Positions 1-7,904 of a stretch of 64,000 nucleotides of DNA are shown here, one piece after another. Positions within the stretch are counted from its first letter, which is position 1, and each line of letters opens with the position of its first letter. Below the pieces are notes generated by a model. It had not been told where the DNA came from, did not search any database, and worked only from the letters and a program-made list of their open reading frames with translations. Both the position numbers and the translations under genes were made by a program. Source of the stretch: a virus; IMG/VR virus record IMGVR_UViG_3300042542_003367, positions 1-64,000 of that record; one strand, 5' to 3'.

Positions 1-1
1 C

Positions 2-82
2 GATATACATATCCTCTTCCGGCGAGTACATGTGACCATTCTGGGCAAAGACATATACGAGTTTTTGCGCAAGGAGTTATAA
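2..82 (+). CDS. 3' end of an upstream gene (partial)
   Basis: An open frame enters from the left edge and stops with TAA just before the next start. It would encode about 26 C-terminal residues ending in FLRKEL. Its last codons contain the AAGGAG that serves as ribosome binding site for the following gene, as expected in a packed rightward operon. The reverse strand is also open over this short span, so the call is tentative and no function can be given. Confidence 0.3.
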   Translation, partial: DIHILFRRVHVTILGKDIYEFLRKEL

Positions 83-83
83 T

Positions 84-389
84 ATGTCAGCAATCAAAAG
101 AACTACATGCGGCGATACCACCACCGTTGTTTACAAGACGAAGCCAGCGTGGTATCTGGCAGGGCAGAAGTTTATAATCGGTTCCGTGGCAGTGATTATT
201 TCTGCCGCCATCGGCTACGTCGTTACTCATGTTACCAGTTGGGTTCCGGCGCAGTATCAGGAGTTAGTGACGACAGTGTTAATCCCGCTCCTGCTGTACG
301 TGAAGAAATATATCTCTGTAACACAGGAACAGAGCCAGACTGTAGAGTCTGACCCTGTTGAATGTAATAGTCCTGATAAGCAGGATTAA
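84..389 (+). CDS. holin-like small membrane protein
   Basis: A 101-residue protein with a basic N-terminus, a hydrophobic segment at about residues 29-52 and a second at about 60-75, then a polar acidic tail. The size and two membrane segments fit a phage holin or other lysis-cassette membrane protein, which would permeabilise the inner membrane late in infection. AAGGAG lies 7 bases before the ATG. It is read rightward like the virion genes, which suggests that it closes the late operon of a circularly permuted genome. No endolysin is in the window to confirm a lysis cassette, so holin is an inference from topology and position. Confidence 0.5.
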   Translation: MSAIKRTTCGDTTTVVYKTKPAWYLAGQKFIIGSVAVIISAAIGYVVTHVTSWVPAQYQELVTTVLIPLLLYVKKYISVTQEQSQTVESDPVECNSPDKQD

Positions 390-907
390 ATAAACTTTTT
401 CAGTTTTAGTTGATTGAGTGTCTCGCATTGCGCAAGGCACTCTTCTTTTTTGTCGTATAGTTCATCTATCTCCGGTATCTCAACACTCTGTTGCTGTGCG
501 TAAACCCATTTATTATCTTTCGTGTACACACATGTGGTCATACAGGGTATAAACGCGCCATCGACTTCCACAGGTAGCCAGCGGTAGAGAATGGACTCCT
601 CTTCTTCCATAGGCTGACCTGACCACTTTAATAACTCGGTGATTAAGAAACGATAGCGTCCGTTTACCTTGCGGCAGGGGATAGAGTTATTTTTACACAT
701 GCGGCGTAACGACTGTGGATGAATGTTGAATATTTCACATACATCGTGTATACCAATCATACACAGACTGCCGCCGTTTAGTTCCGCGACTCTGGCGATG
801 CGTTTGGGTATGGAGTCGAAATCATCGGCTCCTTCCCAGAAGGGATTGTCGCGTTGTTGAAAATGTTTATTGCGTTCCAGTACTTTGCGTACTTTGGTCT
901 TTAACAT
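386..907 (-). CDS. helix-turn-helix (MerR/excisionase-like) DNA-binding protein
   Basis: A 173-residue protein. Residues about 50-95 form a helix-turn-helix of the excisionase/MerR type: IGIHDVCEIFNIHPQSLRR, then a short turn, then GRYRFLITELLKW, where a domain of this kind reads a short DNA site and often ends in a beta wing. The rest is unrecognised; a run of acidic and Lys residues ends the protein. It converges on the holin-like gene, overlapping it by 4 bases, and is the last gene of the leftward block. AAGGGG sits before the ATG, after a perfect hairpin. It could be a transcription regulator or an Xis-like factor, but no integrase is visible, so regulator is preferred. Confidence 0.6.
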   Translation of the reverse strand: MLKTKVRKVLERNKHFQQRDNPFWEGADDFDSIPKRIARVAELNGGSLCMIGIHDVCEIFNIHPQSLRRMCKNNSIPCRKVNGRYRFLITELLKWSGQPMEEEESILYRWLPVEVDGAFIPCMTTCVYTKDNKWVYAQQQSVEIPEIDELYDKKEECLAQCETLNQLKLKKFI

Positions 908-928
908 AATTGAAGCCCCTTATGGGTA

Positions 929-953
929 GCCACGCCCTGAGTTAAGGCGTGGC
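929..953 (-). other. intergenic hairpin upstream of the HTH gene
   Basis: Perfect 8-bp stem GCCACGCC / GGCGTGGC with a 9-base loop, lying in the 62-bp gap between two leftward genes. No U-run follows in the leftward direction, and the ribosome binding site AAGGGG of the next gene comes about 10 bases later. It may protect or regulate translation of the HTH gene rather than terminate. Confidence 0.55.
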
Positions 954-969
954 GGTCAGATATTTGCGA

Positions 970-1980
970 TTACAGCTTATCTATGAGAGCGATGAACGCT
1001 TCAATAGTACGTTGCTTGTGTGACAGTTCTTCTTTGAGTCCTTTGACTTCTATTTCGTCAGCTTCCTTCGTCCCGTATGTATCACGCAGGTCGGTGAATG
1101 ATTTGTACATGAATTTGATACCATCAGCTAAACTCTGTGCGTGTACACCGACAATTTCCATTTCTGCCCATGCTTCTTTGTTTTGATGGTAGTGCGCTTT
1201 GAGCCATTCTATACCTTCAAGAATGTTATTATCCATTATACTGGTATCAGTTTTAAATCCTACTCTGGAAAGAGCGACGGCGCACTGAACGTTATTCTGC
1301 ACATGCTTTATGCAGGTCTGTTCCAAGTTGCTGATTTTATCCAGTGCTGTGTCGCCGCTGATAGCGATTCGTGCTAACGCGTATTCGATGTTGCTGAGTG
1401 TGTCGCGTTGCTTAACCAGATTTTTGATAATAGACATAATATCCGTGTTCACCGGATACGCTAAACCGTCGCTCATTATCATGTTTTTGATTTCGGCTTC
1501 CCGTTTCTGATAATACTCTATTTCGTTTCTATAGCCGTACATCTCATTTCTCTGGTGCGTTATAGTTTGTTCTAATAGAATTATATCTTCCGCAGTGTAA
1601 TGGCTATAATCCTTTTTAGGAATATACTCTTCACCTTGTGCGATTGCCGCTGACATTTCTTCTACATCTTCTGGCACGTCAACAGCAATTTCAATATCAC
1701 TGCAATATTCCTTCATGATGTAAGTCGCTTTCGCCTGATGTCCTTCAGAGACAACGTTGGAAATGCAAATATCTGTTTCTTTCACCTTGCTTAATGAATT
1801 GAGATAATCTTTTCCCTTCTCCAGACTTTGAGGAGAAACGAACTCGTCGGAGAATATAGTGTCGCAGATATGCCAGTCGCCGTCTATTACAGTATCTTTG
1901 TAGGATACAATAGCACAGCCAGCCGCCCGGGGAGTTGTGTGAATTGCGCCGCCCGGTGTTCTATAATAATTCTGTCCCAT
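970..1980 (-). CDS. unknown protein with coiled-coil segments
   Basis: 336 residues, not recognised. The N-terminal third looks globular. Residues about 130-175 and the C-terminal 30 residues are rich in charged heptad-like helices (for example ITHQRNEMYGYRNEIEYYQK), suggesting coiled coils and oligomerisation. GAGAGG lies about 10 bases before the ATG. It is preceded by a small zinc-ribbon gene with a 5-base gap and probably belongs to the same leftward transcript. No enzyme motif is visible. Confidence 0.75.
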   Translation of the reverse strand: MGQNYYRTPGGAIHTTPRAAGCAIVSYKDTVIDGDWHICDTIFSDEFVSPQSLEKGKDYLNSLSKVKETDICISNVVSEGHQAKATYIMKEYCSDIEIAVDVPEDVEEMSAAIAQGEEYIPKKDYSHYTAEDIILLEQTITHQRNEMYGYRNEIEYYQKREAEIKNMIMSDGLAYPVNTDIMSIIKNLVKQRDTLSNIEYALARIAISGDTALDKISNLEQTCIKHVQNNVQCAVALSRVGFKTDTSIMDNNILEGIEWLKAHYHQNKEAWAEMEIVGVHAQSLADGIKFMYKSFTDLRDTYGTKEADEIEVKGLKEELSHKQRTIEAFIALIDKL

Positions 1981-1985
1981 AGTAA

Positions 1986-2168
1986 TTAACCTCTCTTCTT
2001 TTTATTCTTGTTCGATTGATGTATGCACCCGTCATTCGGATGCACCTGCTGGCGATGATATAGTGACTTTTTGCAATGGCAGTACTTGATTTTCTTCGTT
2101 TGAGTATCGTTGATATTCGGTATCCAGTACGCGCAGTGCATACACTGTTGATTACGATTAAATGTCAT
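1986..2168 (-). CDS. small Cys/His-rich zinc-binding protein
   Basis: 60 residues with the pattern CMHC, then CHC, then a late HPNDGC, enough ligands for one zinc site. The C-terminus is a Lys-rich tail. GAGGAA precedes the ATG. The protein is one of many tiny zinc-ribbon proteins of this phage; such proteins often bind nucleic acid or host enzymes, but the target cannot be told from sequence. Confidence 0.7.
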   Translation of the reverse strand: MTFNRNQQCMHCAYWIPNINDTQTKKIKYCHCKKSLYHRQQVHPNDGCIHQSNKNKKKRG

Positions 2169-2177
2169 GTGGGTTCC

Positions 2178-2717
2178 TCAATACTCTTCCACTTCCTGCT
2201 GATTATCAGCGGGTTGCCAGTTGCGGCTCTCAGCTTCTTTTAACGCTGAATAAAAGTCCTTACCAGACGCACAGAGACAGTTATCCACCCAGTTATAGAC
2301 GTATACGCCTTTTCCGTCTTTGCGTCTGGATACACCGTAGCCAGAGGGCATTAACGCCATGCGCTTGTAGGTTTCCACAGACATCTGCGCAATTATTTCG
2401 GCTATTTTTGTTAAGTCCAGCAAGTGGTAATAACATTTTTCAAAGCCTTCGGCGACATTACAGATACCCACAGCCGCTACTTGTCCAGCGCGGTTCTCCG
2501 GCAGTTGTGTGGCGCATATCTCCGCAAGGTGTGCCAGTATGAACTCCGCATTTTTCGACAGTTCGTTCAACTCTTCCGCTGTGGTGACACCGACGTTAGG
2601 TATAACAGCGAAGTCGTGCCACTGGTTGTCATCTTTATGCAGGTGCATAACTACCACGTCACCCACATTATAATCTGACGGGCGGACGGGTATCGGTGGT
2701 AATACGTTAATTGACAT
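2178..2717 (-). CDS. unknown phage protein
   Basis: 179 residues from the ATG at 2717, chosen because GGGAG lies 8 bases upstream and the ATG overlaps the TAA of the previous gene by one base; the longer reading would use that ribosome binding site as coding sequence. The first 45 residues are beta-rich with a DYNVGDVVVMHL motif, followed by a mostly helical middle. No known domain is recognised. It sits with nucleotide-metabolism genes. Confidence 0.75.
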   Translation of the reverse strand: MSINVLPPIPVRPSDYNVGDVVVMHLHKDDNQWHDFAVIPNVGVTTAEELNELSKNAEFILAHLAEICATQLPENRAGQVAAVGICNVAEGFEKCYYHLLDLTKIAEIIAQMSVETYKRMALMPSGYGVSRRKDGKGVYVYNWVDNCLCASGKDFYSALKEAESRNWQPADNQQEVEEY

Positions 2718-3187
2718 TATTCTTCTCCCAGACACATGATGCTCATAACACAGTATGAAGCTAAGTCAAGCATAGTGTCAGCCATAGACTCAAAGTTCGG
2801 CGACTTGTTGGACTGACACAACGACTGATAACGGTGATACTTGTCAGCGATGCGGCAGTAACATGCCGCGATGCCTACTTTCTCGAATGTACGAGCGAAC
2901 GAGTTGCCGTAATCAGCGTTCTTCAACTCGTACAATTCACTGATTTTCTTCGCCAGTTCATGCACAGTGCAAGGAATGAAGGGATACTTCCCTGTCATTG
3001 CCGCCAGTGTCTCCATGCTGGCAGAAGCAAGAGTAGATAATGCCCGCATACGCGTATAATCATCCTGCTCTGTGGTCAATGCTTCTTCCACTTCAACGAA
3101 CGCGGCGGCGATGGTATAAATAGTGTTCATGTCAGCCGCCATAGTCGCGATGGCTTCAAAATTAGTTGGTACTTTCTTGCGCTTCAT
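2717..3187 (-). CDS. NMAD1 / DUF1599-like nucleotide-associated protein
   Basis: 156 residues. The second half carries the signature of the nucleotide-modification-associated domain 1 (DUF1599) family: NADYGNSFARTFEKVG, then RIADKYHRY, then MADTMLDLASYCVM. This all-alpha fold is related to the MazG/dUTPase nucleotide pyrophosphatases and is found in phages near genes for nucleotide-pool control or modified bases. The first 70 residues are an extra helical region. GGGGGGAG precedes the ATG, inside the end of the upstream MazG-like gene. Family assignment is from motif recall; substrate unknown. Confidence 0.65.
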   Translation of the reverse strand: MKRKKVPTNFEAIATMAADMNTIYTIAAAFVEVEEALTTEQDDYTRMRALSTLASASMETLAAMTGKYPFIPCTVHELAKKISELYELKNADYGNSFARTFEKVGIAACYCRIADKYHRYQSLCQSNKSPNFESMADTMLDLASYCVMSIMCLGEE

Positions 3188-3944
3188 TGTGCGCTCCCCC
3201 CTCTTCTTCTTTCTTTTGTTCTTCTACGTAACAGCCCGGACACAGCCCCAACTCGTCTTTAGTTATATCTGCACCGCAGACGACACAGGTGTATACTTCT
3301 TCTTTGTCCTGTTCCTCTTTTACTTTGCTCATAAAGCAAGAGACACACAAGCCCCAGTCTTTGTAGTATTCTTCGCATATCTCAATACCGCATTCTCCGC
3401 ACTTGTGCGCTTCGGTCTCCAGTACCTCGCGCTCAGCGTTTAAGTCGCGCTGGATAGCATGACGTTCAGTGAACTTTTCTGGATACCGCGCACTCAGCTT
3501 GTTGATATTACGCGTCATCTCTTTCTCGAAAGTGGTGCTGAGGGTTTCACAGGCAATAGCCAGATACCACAGAATGTCGCCGATTTCTTCTTTTAAGTTA
3601 GTGGTATCCAGTTCCTTGCCGTAGAACAGCCACTTCTTCAACGCGTCAGTGAACTCGCCAACCTCAGTAGTTAATCCCATCGCCGCGTGTTGCAGACGTA
3701 TATAAACGGGACGACTCATGCGTTGTGCGATGATGTCGAAGTCCTGTGACTCTGTGCGCAGTGCGAGGTCGATATAGGTCGCCGCAGATGTCGATGACGC
3801 GACTTCTGATGTTCGCTTATAGAATACCTTATGGCAGACAGGGCATTCTATTTTAACTTCATTGTGGGTATCTGTGTTCCCACTGATGTACTGTTCTGTC
3901 AGTTCGACAGTTGTATCGCATTCGATACATTTGATGAGTTTCAT
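3162..3944 (-). CDS. MazG-like NTP pyrophosphohydrolase with zinc ribbons
   Basis: 260 residues from the ATG at 3944, whose ATGA overlaps the stop of the membrane-protein gene. Residues about 85-150 match the MazG-like NTP-PPase core, with GLTTEVGEFTDALKKW and LKEEIGDILWYLA giving the ExxE..ExxD metal-binding pattern that hydrolyses NTPs to NMPs. It is flanked by an N-terminal CxxC..CPVC ribbon and two C-terminal ribbons (CGEC...CVSC and CVVC...CPGC), an unusual decoration. It probably adjusts the nucleotide or alarmone pool during infection. The zinc ribbons suggest docking to another protein or nucleic acid. Confidence 0.75.
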   Translation of the reverse strand: MKLIKCIECDTTVELTEQYISGNTDTHNEVKIECPVCHKVFYKRTSEVASSTSAATYIDLALRTESQDFDIIAQRMSRPVYIRLQHAAMGLTTEVGEFTDALKKWLFYGKELDTTNLKEEIGDILWYLAIACETLSTTFEKEMTRNINKLSARYPEKFTERHAIQRDLNAEREVLETEAHKCGECGIEICEEYYKDWGLCVSCFMSKVKEEQDKEEVYTCVVCGADITKDELGLCPGCYVEEQKKEEEGGAHNEAQESTN

Positions 3945-4186
3945 AGTGGCTTCTTCCACTCCTCGTTATATTCTATCACTGCAAGCATTATTGCCCCCAG
4001 AATGATGACGACAAAGACGGCAATATCAAGGACAACCATTGATAAGCATATTTTTGCTATTAGCCAAATATTTAAAGCTATAATAGCTTTACTTGCCATC
4101 CATGTTAATACCATAATCGAAGCGATGATGTTGACGATTATGGATATTAAAAAGAACTTTTGCGTGAACGTCTTGATGTCTTTCAT
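3941..4186 (-). CDS. small membrane protein with about three TM segments
   Basis: 81 residues, nearly all hydrophobic: segments at about 10-30, 33-48 and 50-70, ending in a charged EYNEEWKKPL tail. It is embedded between nucleotide-metabolism genes with 4-base overlaps. A role at the host membrane, such as superinfection exclusion, is possible but only a guess. Confidence 0.65.
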   Translation of the reverse strand: MKDIKTFTQKFFLISIIVNIIASIMVLTWMASKAIIALNIWLIAKICLSMVVLDIAVFVVIILGAIMLAVIEYNEEWKKPL

Positions 4187-4187
4187 G

Positions 4188-5096
4188 CTACCCTTCCTCT
4201 TCTTCTTCGGATATTATTTTTCCAGCTAACGTGAGCAACATGCTTTTTGATTTATTCATTTTGCAAACATATTGCTGGTAAATTTTATCATCTCGCAACC
4301 GCCGGATATTTTTTGCCACTAATGATGCTAATACATCAGGGGATAACGCGTCTAATTCCCAACTGGAATATCCGAATTGTTCAATATATTTAGTTGCCCG
4401 ACTGTCTGTGAGTTTCGCAGGATTTTCGGGTGGAGAATATTCTTCTACTTGTGACATGTTTAATGCAATACGATGAACATTAACATCACAACGAGAATAC
4501 CTTTCTAATCGTGATTGCACATCGCGTGTCATATCCATACCGGACGGGTCATGGTCTCCAAGGTATATAACATGTAGTTCTTTACCATTGATACACTGTT
4601 TTCTCAACTGTGTGCCAATAGAATACATGAGCGAGTCAGACGCATAACCTTTATTGGCTGTAAAAGAAACATCTTCTTGCAAACAAATTGGTTCCAATAT
4701 TCCTTCCATTGCCTGTTTTTCTACCATAACCATTACATAGTTAGGCTGATTCTCCCACAAATCTATTTTAAATTGGTCGGCGCAAGATTTTAATATTTCT
4801 CCTATAGAACTCCAATGTGAGTTACGTACAGTTTCACGCCCCCTGTCAACAATATGCTCCCAGTCTATACATCCAGCATTTCTTGCTTCTGAGATGATGT
4901 TACCCAACATTTTGTAGTTAGATTCGCTATTGCTCCACTCAAAAGATAGCGGTTGACGTGCTACAAATTGATAGTATAATTGGCGCAAAGATAAATTATA
5001 TCCCTGTAAATAATATTCGCGGCAGATATTGTTAGCCATATAGACTATTTCCTCTTTTTTAGGAGAAAATTGTATATCTATAAATTTCTCGTACAT
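4188..5096 (-). CDS. topoisomerase VI A / Spo11-like protein (Mini-A type)
   Basis: 302 residues. Two hallmarks of the TopoVIA/Spo11 family are visible. One is a winged-helix (5Y-CAP-like) region with LSLRQLYYQF, where Y41 or Y42 would be the DNA-attacking tyrosine. The other is a Toprim domain with glutamate E126 (VEKQAMEGIL) and the acidic motif GDHDPSG (D181, D183), close to the DGDPxG signature of TopoVIA. No TopoVIB-type ATPase gene is nearby. Stand-alone short A subunits in mobile elements have been described as Mini-A. It could cut or relax phage or host DNA, perhaps at replication initiation. GGAGAA precedes the ATG. Confidence 0.72.
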   Translation of the reverse strand: MYEKFIDIQFSPKKEEIVYMANNICREYYLQGYNLSLRQLYYQFVARQPLSFEWSNSESNYKMLGNIISEARNAGCIDWEHIVDRGRETVRNSHWSSIGEILKSCADQFKIDLWENQPNYVMVMVEKQAMEGILEPICLQEDVSFTANKGYASDSLMYSIGTQLRKQCINGKELHVIYLGDHDPSGMDMTRDVQSRLERYSRCDVNVHRIALNMSQVEEYSPPENPAKLTDSRATKYIEQFGYSSWELDALSPDVLASLVAKNIRRLRDDKIYQQYVCKMNKSKSMLLTLAGKIISEEEEEG

Positions 5097-5097
5097 G

Positions 5098-5739
5098 CTA
5101 TTCTCCTTTCTTTAGAATAAAGTCGTTGTTGTCCAGCCAGTGGATAGACGGCGAAAAGACATCGTACTTATTTGTCCAGACAAACCACGCGTACACCATC
5201 ATACCTGTATGGACTTTACCATCTTCGCGCAGTGGCTCACCGAGCAACGGATACCGTGTAAACACGTACACTTCTGATAGCGGGAATTCTCTGTCACACC
5301 ATATTTCATCATATCTCTGCTTACCGTGCAAGTATGACAACGGCAGAAGCATTGCTATTTCAGTTACACCGTTCGTCTCGCTCATTGACTTAGCGCGTTT
5401 GATAAACTCCATCGCCAGCGAATATGGCGGGTTGGTGATGATAGTATTGAACTCCTGCTTTCCAAAATCGTGCGTTAAGAAATCTATCCCCTGCGATAAA
5501 TCAGTGGCGGTAATAACAGAACTCTCTCTATCCCCGTAACCATATTCTTTCAGGACTTTTACTATAGCACCATTACCACAAGCGGGTTCAAGAATATGAC
5601 TACTGTAACCATTGCCATTAAAAAATCCTAACGTGTAAGTATCCAGAAATAATCTGGTCAAGCTATACGGAGTCTCATAGAAGTCCGACTCTTTGCGTTT
5701 ATTGCTGACGTTGTTGGCAGAAAAATTCTTCCCGGTCAT
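5098..5739 (-). CDS. DNA N6-adenine methyltransferase
   Basis: 213 residues. Motif I (EPACGNGAIV, about residues 51-60) binds S-adenosylmethionine and motif IV (TNPPYS, about 102-107) is the catalytic DPPY-type loop of amino-methyltransferases; a target-recognition region is short or absent. It would methylate adenine in a specific sequence. With no endonuclease partner nearby, it is likely an orphan enzyme protecting phage DNA or marking replicated DNA. Its ATG overlaps the stop of the following zinc-ribbon gene by 4 bases. Confidence 0.85.
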   Translation of the reverse strand: MTGKNFSANNVSNKRKESDFYETPYSLTRLFLDTYTLGFFNGNGYSSHILEPACGNGAIVKVLKEYGYGDRESSVITATDLSQGIDFLTHDFGKQEFNTIITNPPYSLAMEFIKRAKSMSETNGVTEIAMLLPLSYLHGKQRYDEIWCDREFPLSEVYVFTRYPLLGEPLREDGKVHTGMMVYAWFVWTNKYDVFSPSIHWLDNNDFILKKGE

Positions 5740-5957
5740 GCTATCACCATCGTCTCACCTTCGTGCAGTGCGTTATCCACTACTGCATCCGCGATGTTTT
5801 TCTGAGTGATTATCGGCACATCTACCACATTGATAGTGTTGCAGTTCAGGCAAGTGATATTACACTTACCATTTTCTGTGATGCTGGTCTCCTGCTCAGG
5901 GTACAGCATACAGTTATCCTTTTTGCAGGATGAGCATTTGAAGTATTTAATTAACAT
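5736..5957 (-). CDS. small zinc-ribbon protein
   Basis: 73 residues from the ATG at 5957, which has AGAGAGG at good spacing; an upstream GTG lacks one. Two CxxC pairs (CSSC at about 8-11 and CLNC about 35-38) form a classical zinc ribbon resembling those of transcription factors and Com-like regulators. The C-terminal half is helical. It is followed immediately by the methyltransferase gene, so it might be a translational or transcriptional partner, but this is not shown. Confidence 0.65.
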   Translation of the reverse strand: MLIKYFKCSSCKKDNCMLYPEQETSITENGKCNITCLNCNTINVVDVPIITQKNIADAVVDNALHEGETMVIA

Positions 5958-6121
5958 AATCCTCTCTCTTTTATCGTTCACCTCTACCTGCCCGCGCACA
6001 GCAGGTTTCGGCTTACAGCGTCAACATTATTCAGTTGTGAACTTTAGCGTTTTTTACTTTTTGTTAGATTTACTATTACCTTGTATCATGTGCGCGATAC
6101 TCAGCGCGGAAGCATGCCCGC

Positions 6122-6173
6122 TTTTACTCCCCGCACCATGTTGTGACAAAACGCCATTTTGTTGGGAGTAAAA
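6122..6173. repeat. nested inverted repeat in a 230-bp gap
   Basis: A perfect 10-base inverted repeat, TTTTACTCCC and GGGAGTAAAA, encloses a second hairpin ACAAAA-CGCCA-TTTTGT at 6146-6162. It lies in the 230-bp space between two leftward zinc-ribbon genes, just after the stop of the first-transcribed one. It could be a processing or termination signal, or a binding site. Confidence 0.5.
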
Positions 6174-6186
6174 CTGTGTCGCATCA

Positions 6187-6438
6187 TCAGGTCAAACCGC
6201 GACGATGCCTGAAATGATTGCGGTACTGGCATCTCTTACATCTCCCCATGTGGGGATACTTTTTAACACGAATGAGATTATCACCCCATACCGCTATAGA
6301 AACATTCTCCGCCTTTTTACAGGCTGGACATTCGACCTTGTATTGTACCATATTGTCTGACCCACAGGATAAACATACTTGTGAAGAATGCTCCTCGCCG
6401 CAATCAAGACACTTATGTACCGATATTTTATTAGCCAT
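6187..6438 (-). CDS. zinc-ribbon protein with three CxxC knuckles
   Basis: 83 residues with CLDC, CLSC, CPAC and CRYC-type pairs (the last as CKRC), enough for two zinc sites, and a basic C-terminus (HFRHRRGL). AAGGGG precedes the ATG. It is the first gene behind a strong promoter at 6458-6486 and therefore probably expressed early. Nucleic-acid binding is plausible from the basic tail. Confidence 0.7.
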   Translation of the reverse strand: MANKISVHKCLDCGEEHSSQVCLSCGSDNMVQYKVECPACKKAENVSIAVWGDNLIRVKKYPHMGRCKRCQYRNHFRHRRGLT

Positions 6439-6457
6439 ATTAACCCCTTACACATCT

Positions 6458-6486
6458 ATTATACCAAAATCAATACACTTTGTCAA
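6458..6486 (-). promoter_or_regulatory. promoter P1 (leftward)
   Basis: TTGACA and TATAAT (read on the minus strand) separated by 17 bp. The element TCAATACA overlaps the -35 and recurs 13 bp away in the same orientation. Drives the zinc-ribbon gene at 6187-6438. Confidence 0.88.
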
Positions 6487-6492
6487 TACATT

Positions 6493-6939
6493 TTACTCTG
6501 TTTCCGGCATTTTTTCTGCCGCGAAAAACATGTCCCAATATTTGATATAATCTTCAACTTTCTTGAAGTATCCGTGTTTGAGGTATGCAGTTGTTTTGTG
6601 GCGATACACCACTTCATAGTTGTGGATATATGCCTGTGGGTCGGTAAATAGTGCAACGACATCTTCAATGCACCGGACGCAACACGCTTCTCCGCCCGCT
6701 TCCTGCCACTTGCGCATGAACGACAACTGGTGTGCTGTGGGTCTACCCGCTATAACGAACGGGGACTTCACTTTGGCTTCGCAGAATACCACACGCCCTT
6801 TATAGATATTCAAGCGGTCGGGGATGCCAGCTTCCTGACCCATCGACGCGACGATTTTAACGCTCTTTGCGTCCTTTCCCCATGACTTGAACAGGTCTTT
6901 TATAGCCTGTGATAGCACTGTTTCGTTTTTATATGGCAT
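6493..6939 (-). CDS. VRR-NUC domain nuclease
   Basis: 148 residues from the ATG at 6939, which overlaps the TAA of the membrane gene by one base and has GGAG upstream; the longer open frame simply runs back through that gene. The VRR-NUC core is clear: GIPDRLNIYKGRVVFCEAKV supplies the PD..ExK catalytic triad (D, E, K), followed by PTAHQLSFMRKWQEAGG with the conserved Q. VRR-NUC enzymes cleave structured or branched DNA and are common phage recombination or replication helpers. Single-domain size is typical (the C-terminal about 45 residues are extra). Confidence 0.85.
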   Translation of the reverse strand: MPYKNETVLSQAIKDLFKSWGKDAKSVKIVASMGQEAGIPDRLNIYKGRVVFCEAKVKSPFVIAGRPTAHQLSFMRKWQEAGGEACCVRCIEDVVALFTDPQAYIHNYEVVYRHKTTAYLKHGYFKKVEDYIKYWDMFFAAEKMPETE

Positions 6940-7178
6940 TATTTTGACTCCGATTTTAGTTCGTCTATCCACATATATATAATCATAATTATTGATATAC
7001 CACCTATGATTAATCCGCCTAACGGCAATGACATAATCATTATTTTCAAGATTATATCCTCTGACTTGCTCAACAAAAGCTGAATACCCAAACATAAGCC
7101 ATACTGCAAAGTTAAAATCATCAGAATGATAATAAACGCAATCACAGATGCAATTATTTTGCGGATTATATTTTTCAT
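6939..7178 (-). CDS. small membrane protein with two or three TM segments
   Basis: 79 residues from the ATG at 7178, whose ATGA overlaps the stop of the YopX-like gene and which has GAGG 8 bases upstream. Hydrophobic segments span about 5-30, 45-65. It ends in DELKSESK. Function unknown; position within the nuclease operon suggests co-expression only. Confidence 0.65.
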   Translation of the reverse strand: MKNIIRKIIASVIAFIIILMILTLQYGLCLGIQLLLSKSEDIILKIMIMSLPLGGLIIGGISIIMIIYMWIDELKSESK

Positions 7179-7597
7179 ACACACAACCTCGGATTATCCC
7201 AACTATTCCCGCGCACGAACATACGATATTCGTCGATAACGTCGTGCGTGAGCATTGTCATGTCGTTCCATTCCAACCCTTTCTCCAGCGACTTGATGAT
7301 GAAACCACCCTCGCGGTAGAGTACATGGAATAACAGGACTTCGTGAAAACGATTGATGGCTTGCAGGACATCTCCTTCAAAGATGCCTTTACCATTTTTG
7401 TCCGTCACGCAAGTATACATGCTGATAGTATCAGCCAGCACTGGCTCTTCTGTCTGTATATAAGGGTCTTTGATGAAGTAGGTCTTAACCAGCATTTCTT
7501 CACCGTCTTCCCTTACTTCAATACGCAACATGGTAACAAGGCTACCTATGACCCATCTACCCGTTGGTGTCTTTGCTCTACAGAATATGTCACGCAT
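7175..7597 (-). CDS. YopX-family protein
   Basis: 140 residues with the YopX hallmark: an N-terminal RDIFCRAKTPTGRWVIGSL, a central CVTDKNGKGIFEGDVLQ (usually TGLxDKNGKxIYEGDI) and a C-terminal beta region. YopX proteins are widespread in phages of Firmicutes and other hosts and form a beta-rich oligomer; the biochemical role is not settled. It lies between a small unknown gene and the membrane gene, with a 4-base overlap to the latter. Confidence 0.85.
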   Translation of the reverse strand: MRDIFCRAKTPTGRWVIGSLVTMLRIEVREDGEEMLVKTYFIKDPYIQTEEPVLADTISMYTCVTDKNGKGIFEGDVLQAINRFHEVLLFHVLYREGGFIIKSLEKGLEWNDMTMLTHDVIDEYRMFVRGNSWDNPRLCV

Positions 7598-7601
7598 TTA
7601 C

Positions 7602-7904
7602 TTATACTCCATATTTTACTTTAGCGTCGGCTATTAGGATATGGAAATAGTTTTTCATCTCTTGCTCACTCGCCCAAACATGAGATAGTTTAAAAGCTAC
7701 CGTTCGAGGTTCCATACCTATTAAACCATCTGGCTTCCTGATTTCTTTGACTATTATGTTATATCTATCCACTGATATAACATCTACGGCACGTACATCG
7801 TATGCTCGTATACCATCGTCGGTTAACTGCGCACAATAAAGTGACACCCCTGTTAACTCTGAATCAAGGACGAGTTTTAAAACTCGCGCAAAGTGTTCGT
7901 TCAT
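7602..7904 (-). CDS. unknown 100-residue protein
   Basis: Not recognised. Alternating beta and helical segments with no Cys or catalytic pattern. Its ATG overlaps the stop of the preceding gene (ATGA) and it follows GGGAG. Translationally coupled within the same leftward run. Confidence 0.65.
   Translation of the reverse strand: MNEHFARVLKLVLDSELTGVSLYCAQLTDDGIRAYDVRAVDVISVDRYNIIVKEIRKPDGLIGMEPRTVAFKLSHVWASEQEMKNYFHILIADAKVKYGV

Noticed and set aside
386-907. Excisionase of a temperate phage
   Set aside because: The fold fits, but there is no integrase, attachment site or repressor in the window, so only a DNA-binding role is claimed.
6054-6191. Minus-strand open stretch reading GVLSQHGAGSKSGHASALS, protein-like in style
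   Set aside because: No start codon with a ribosome binding site is available in that frame, and it overlaps the nested inverted repeat.
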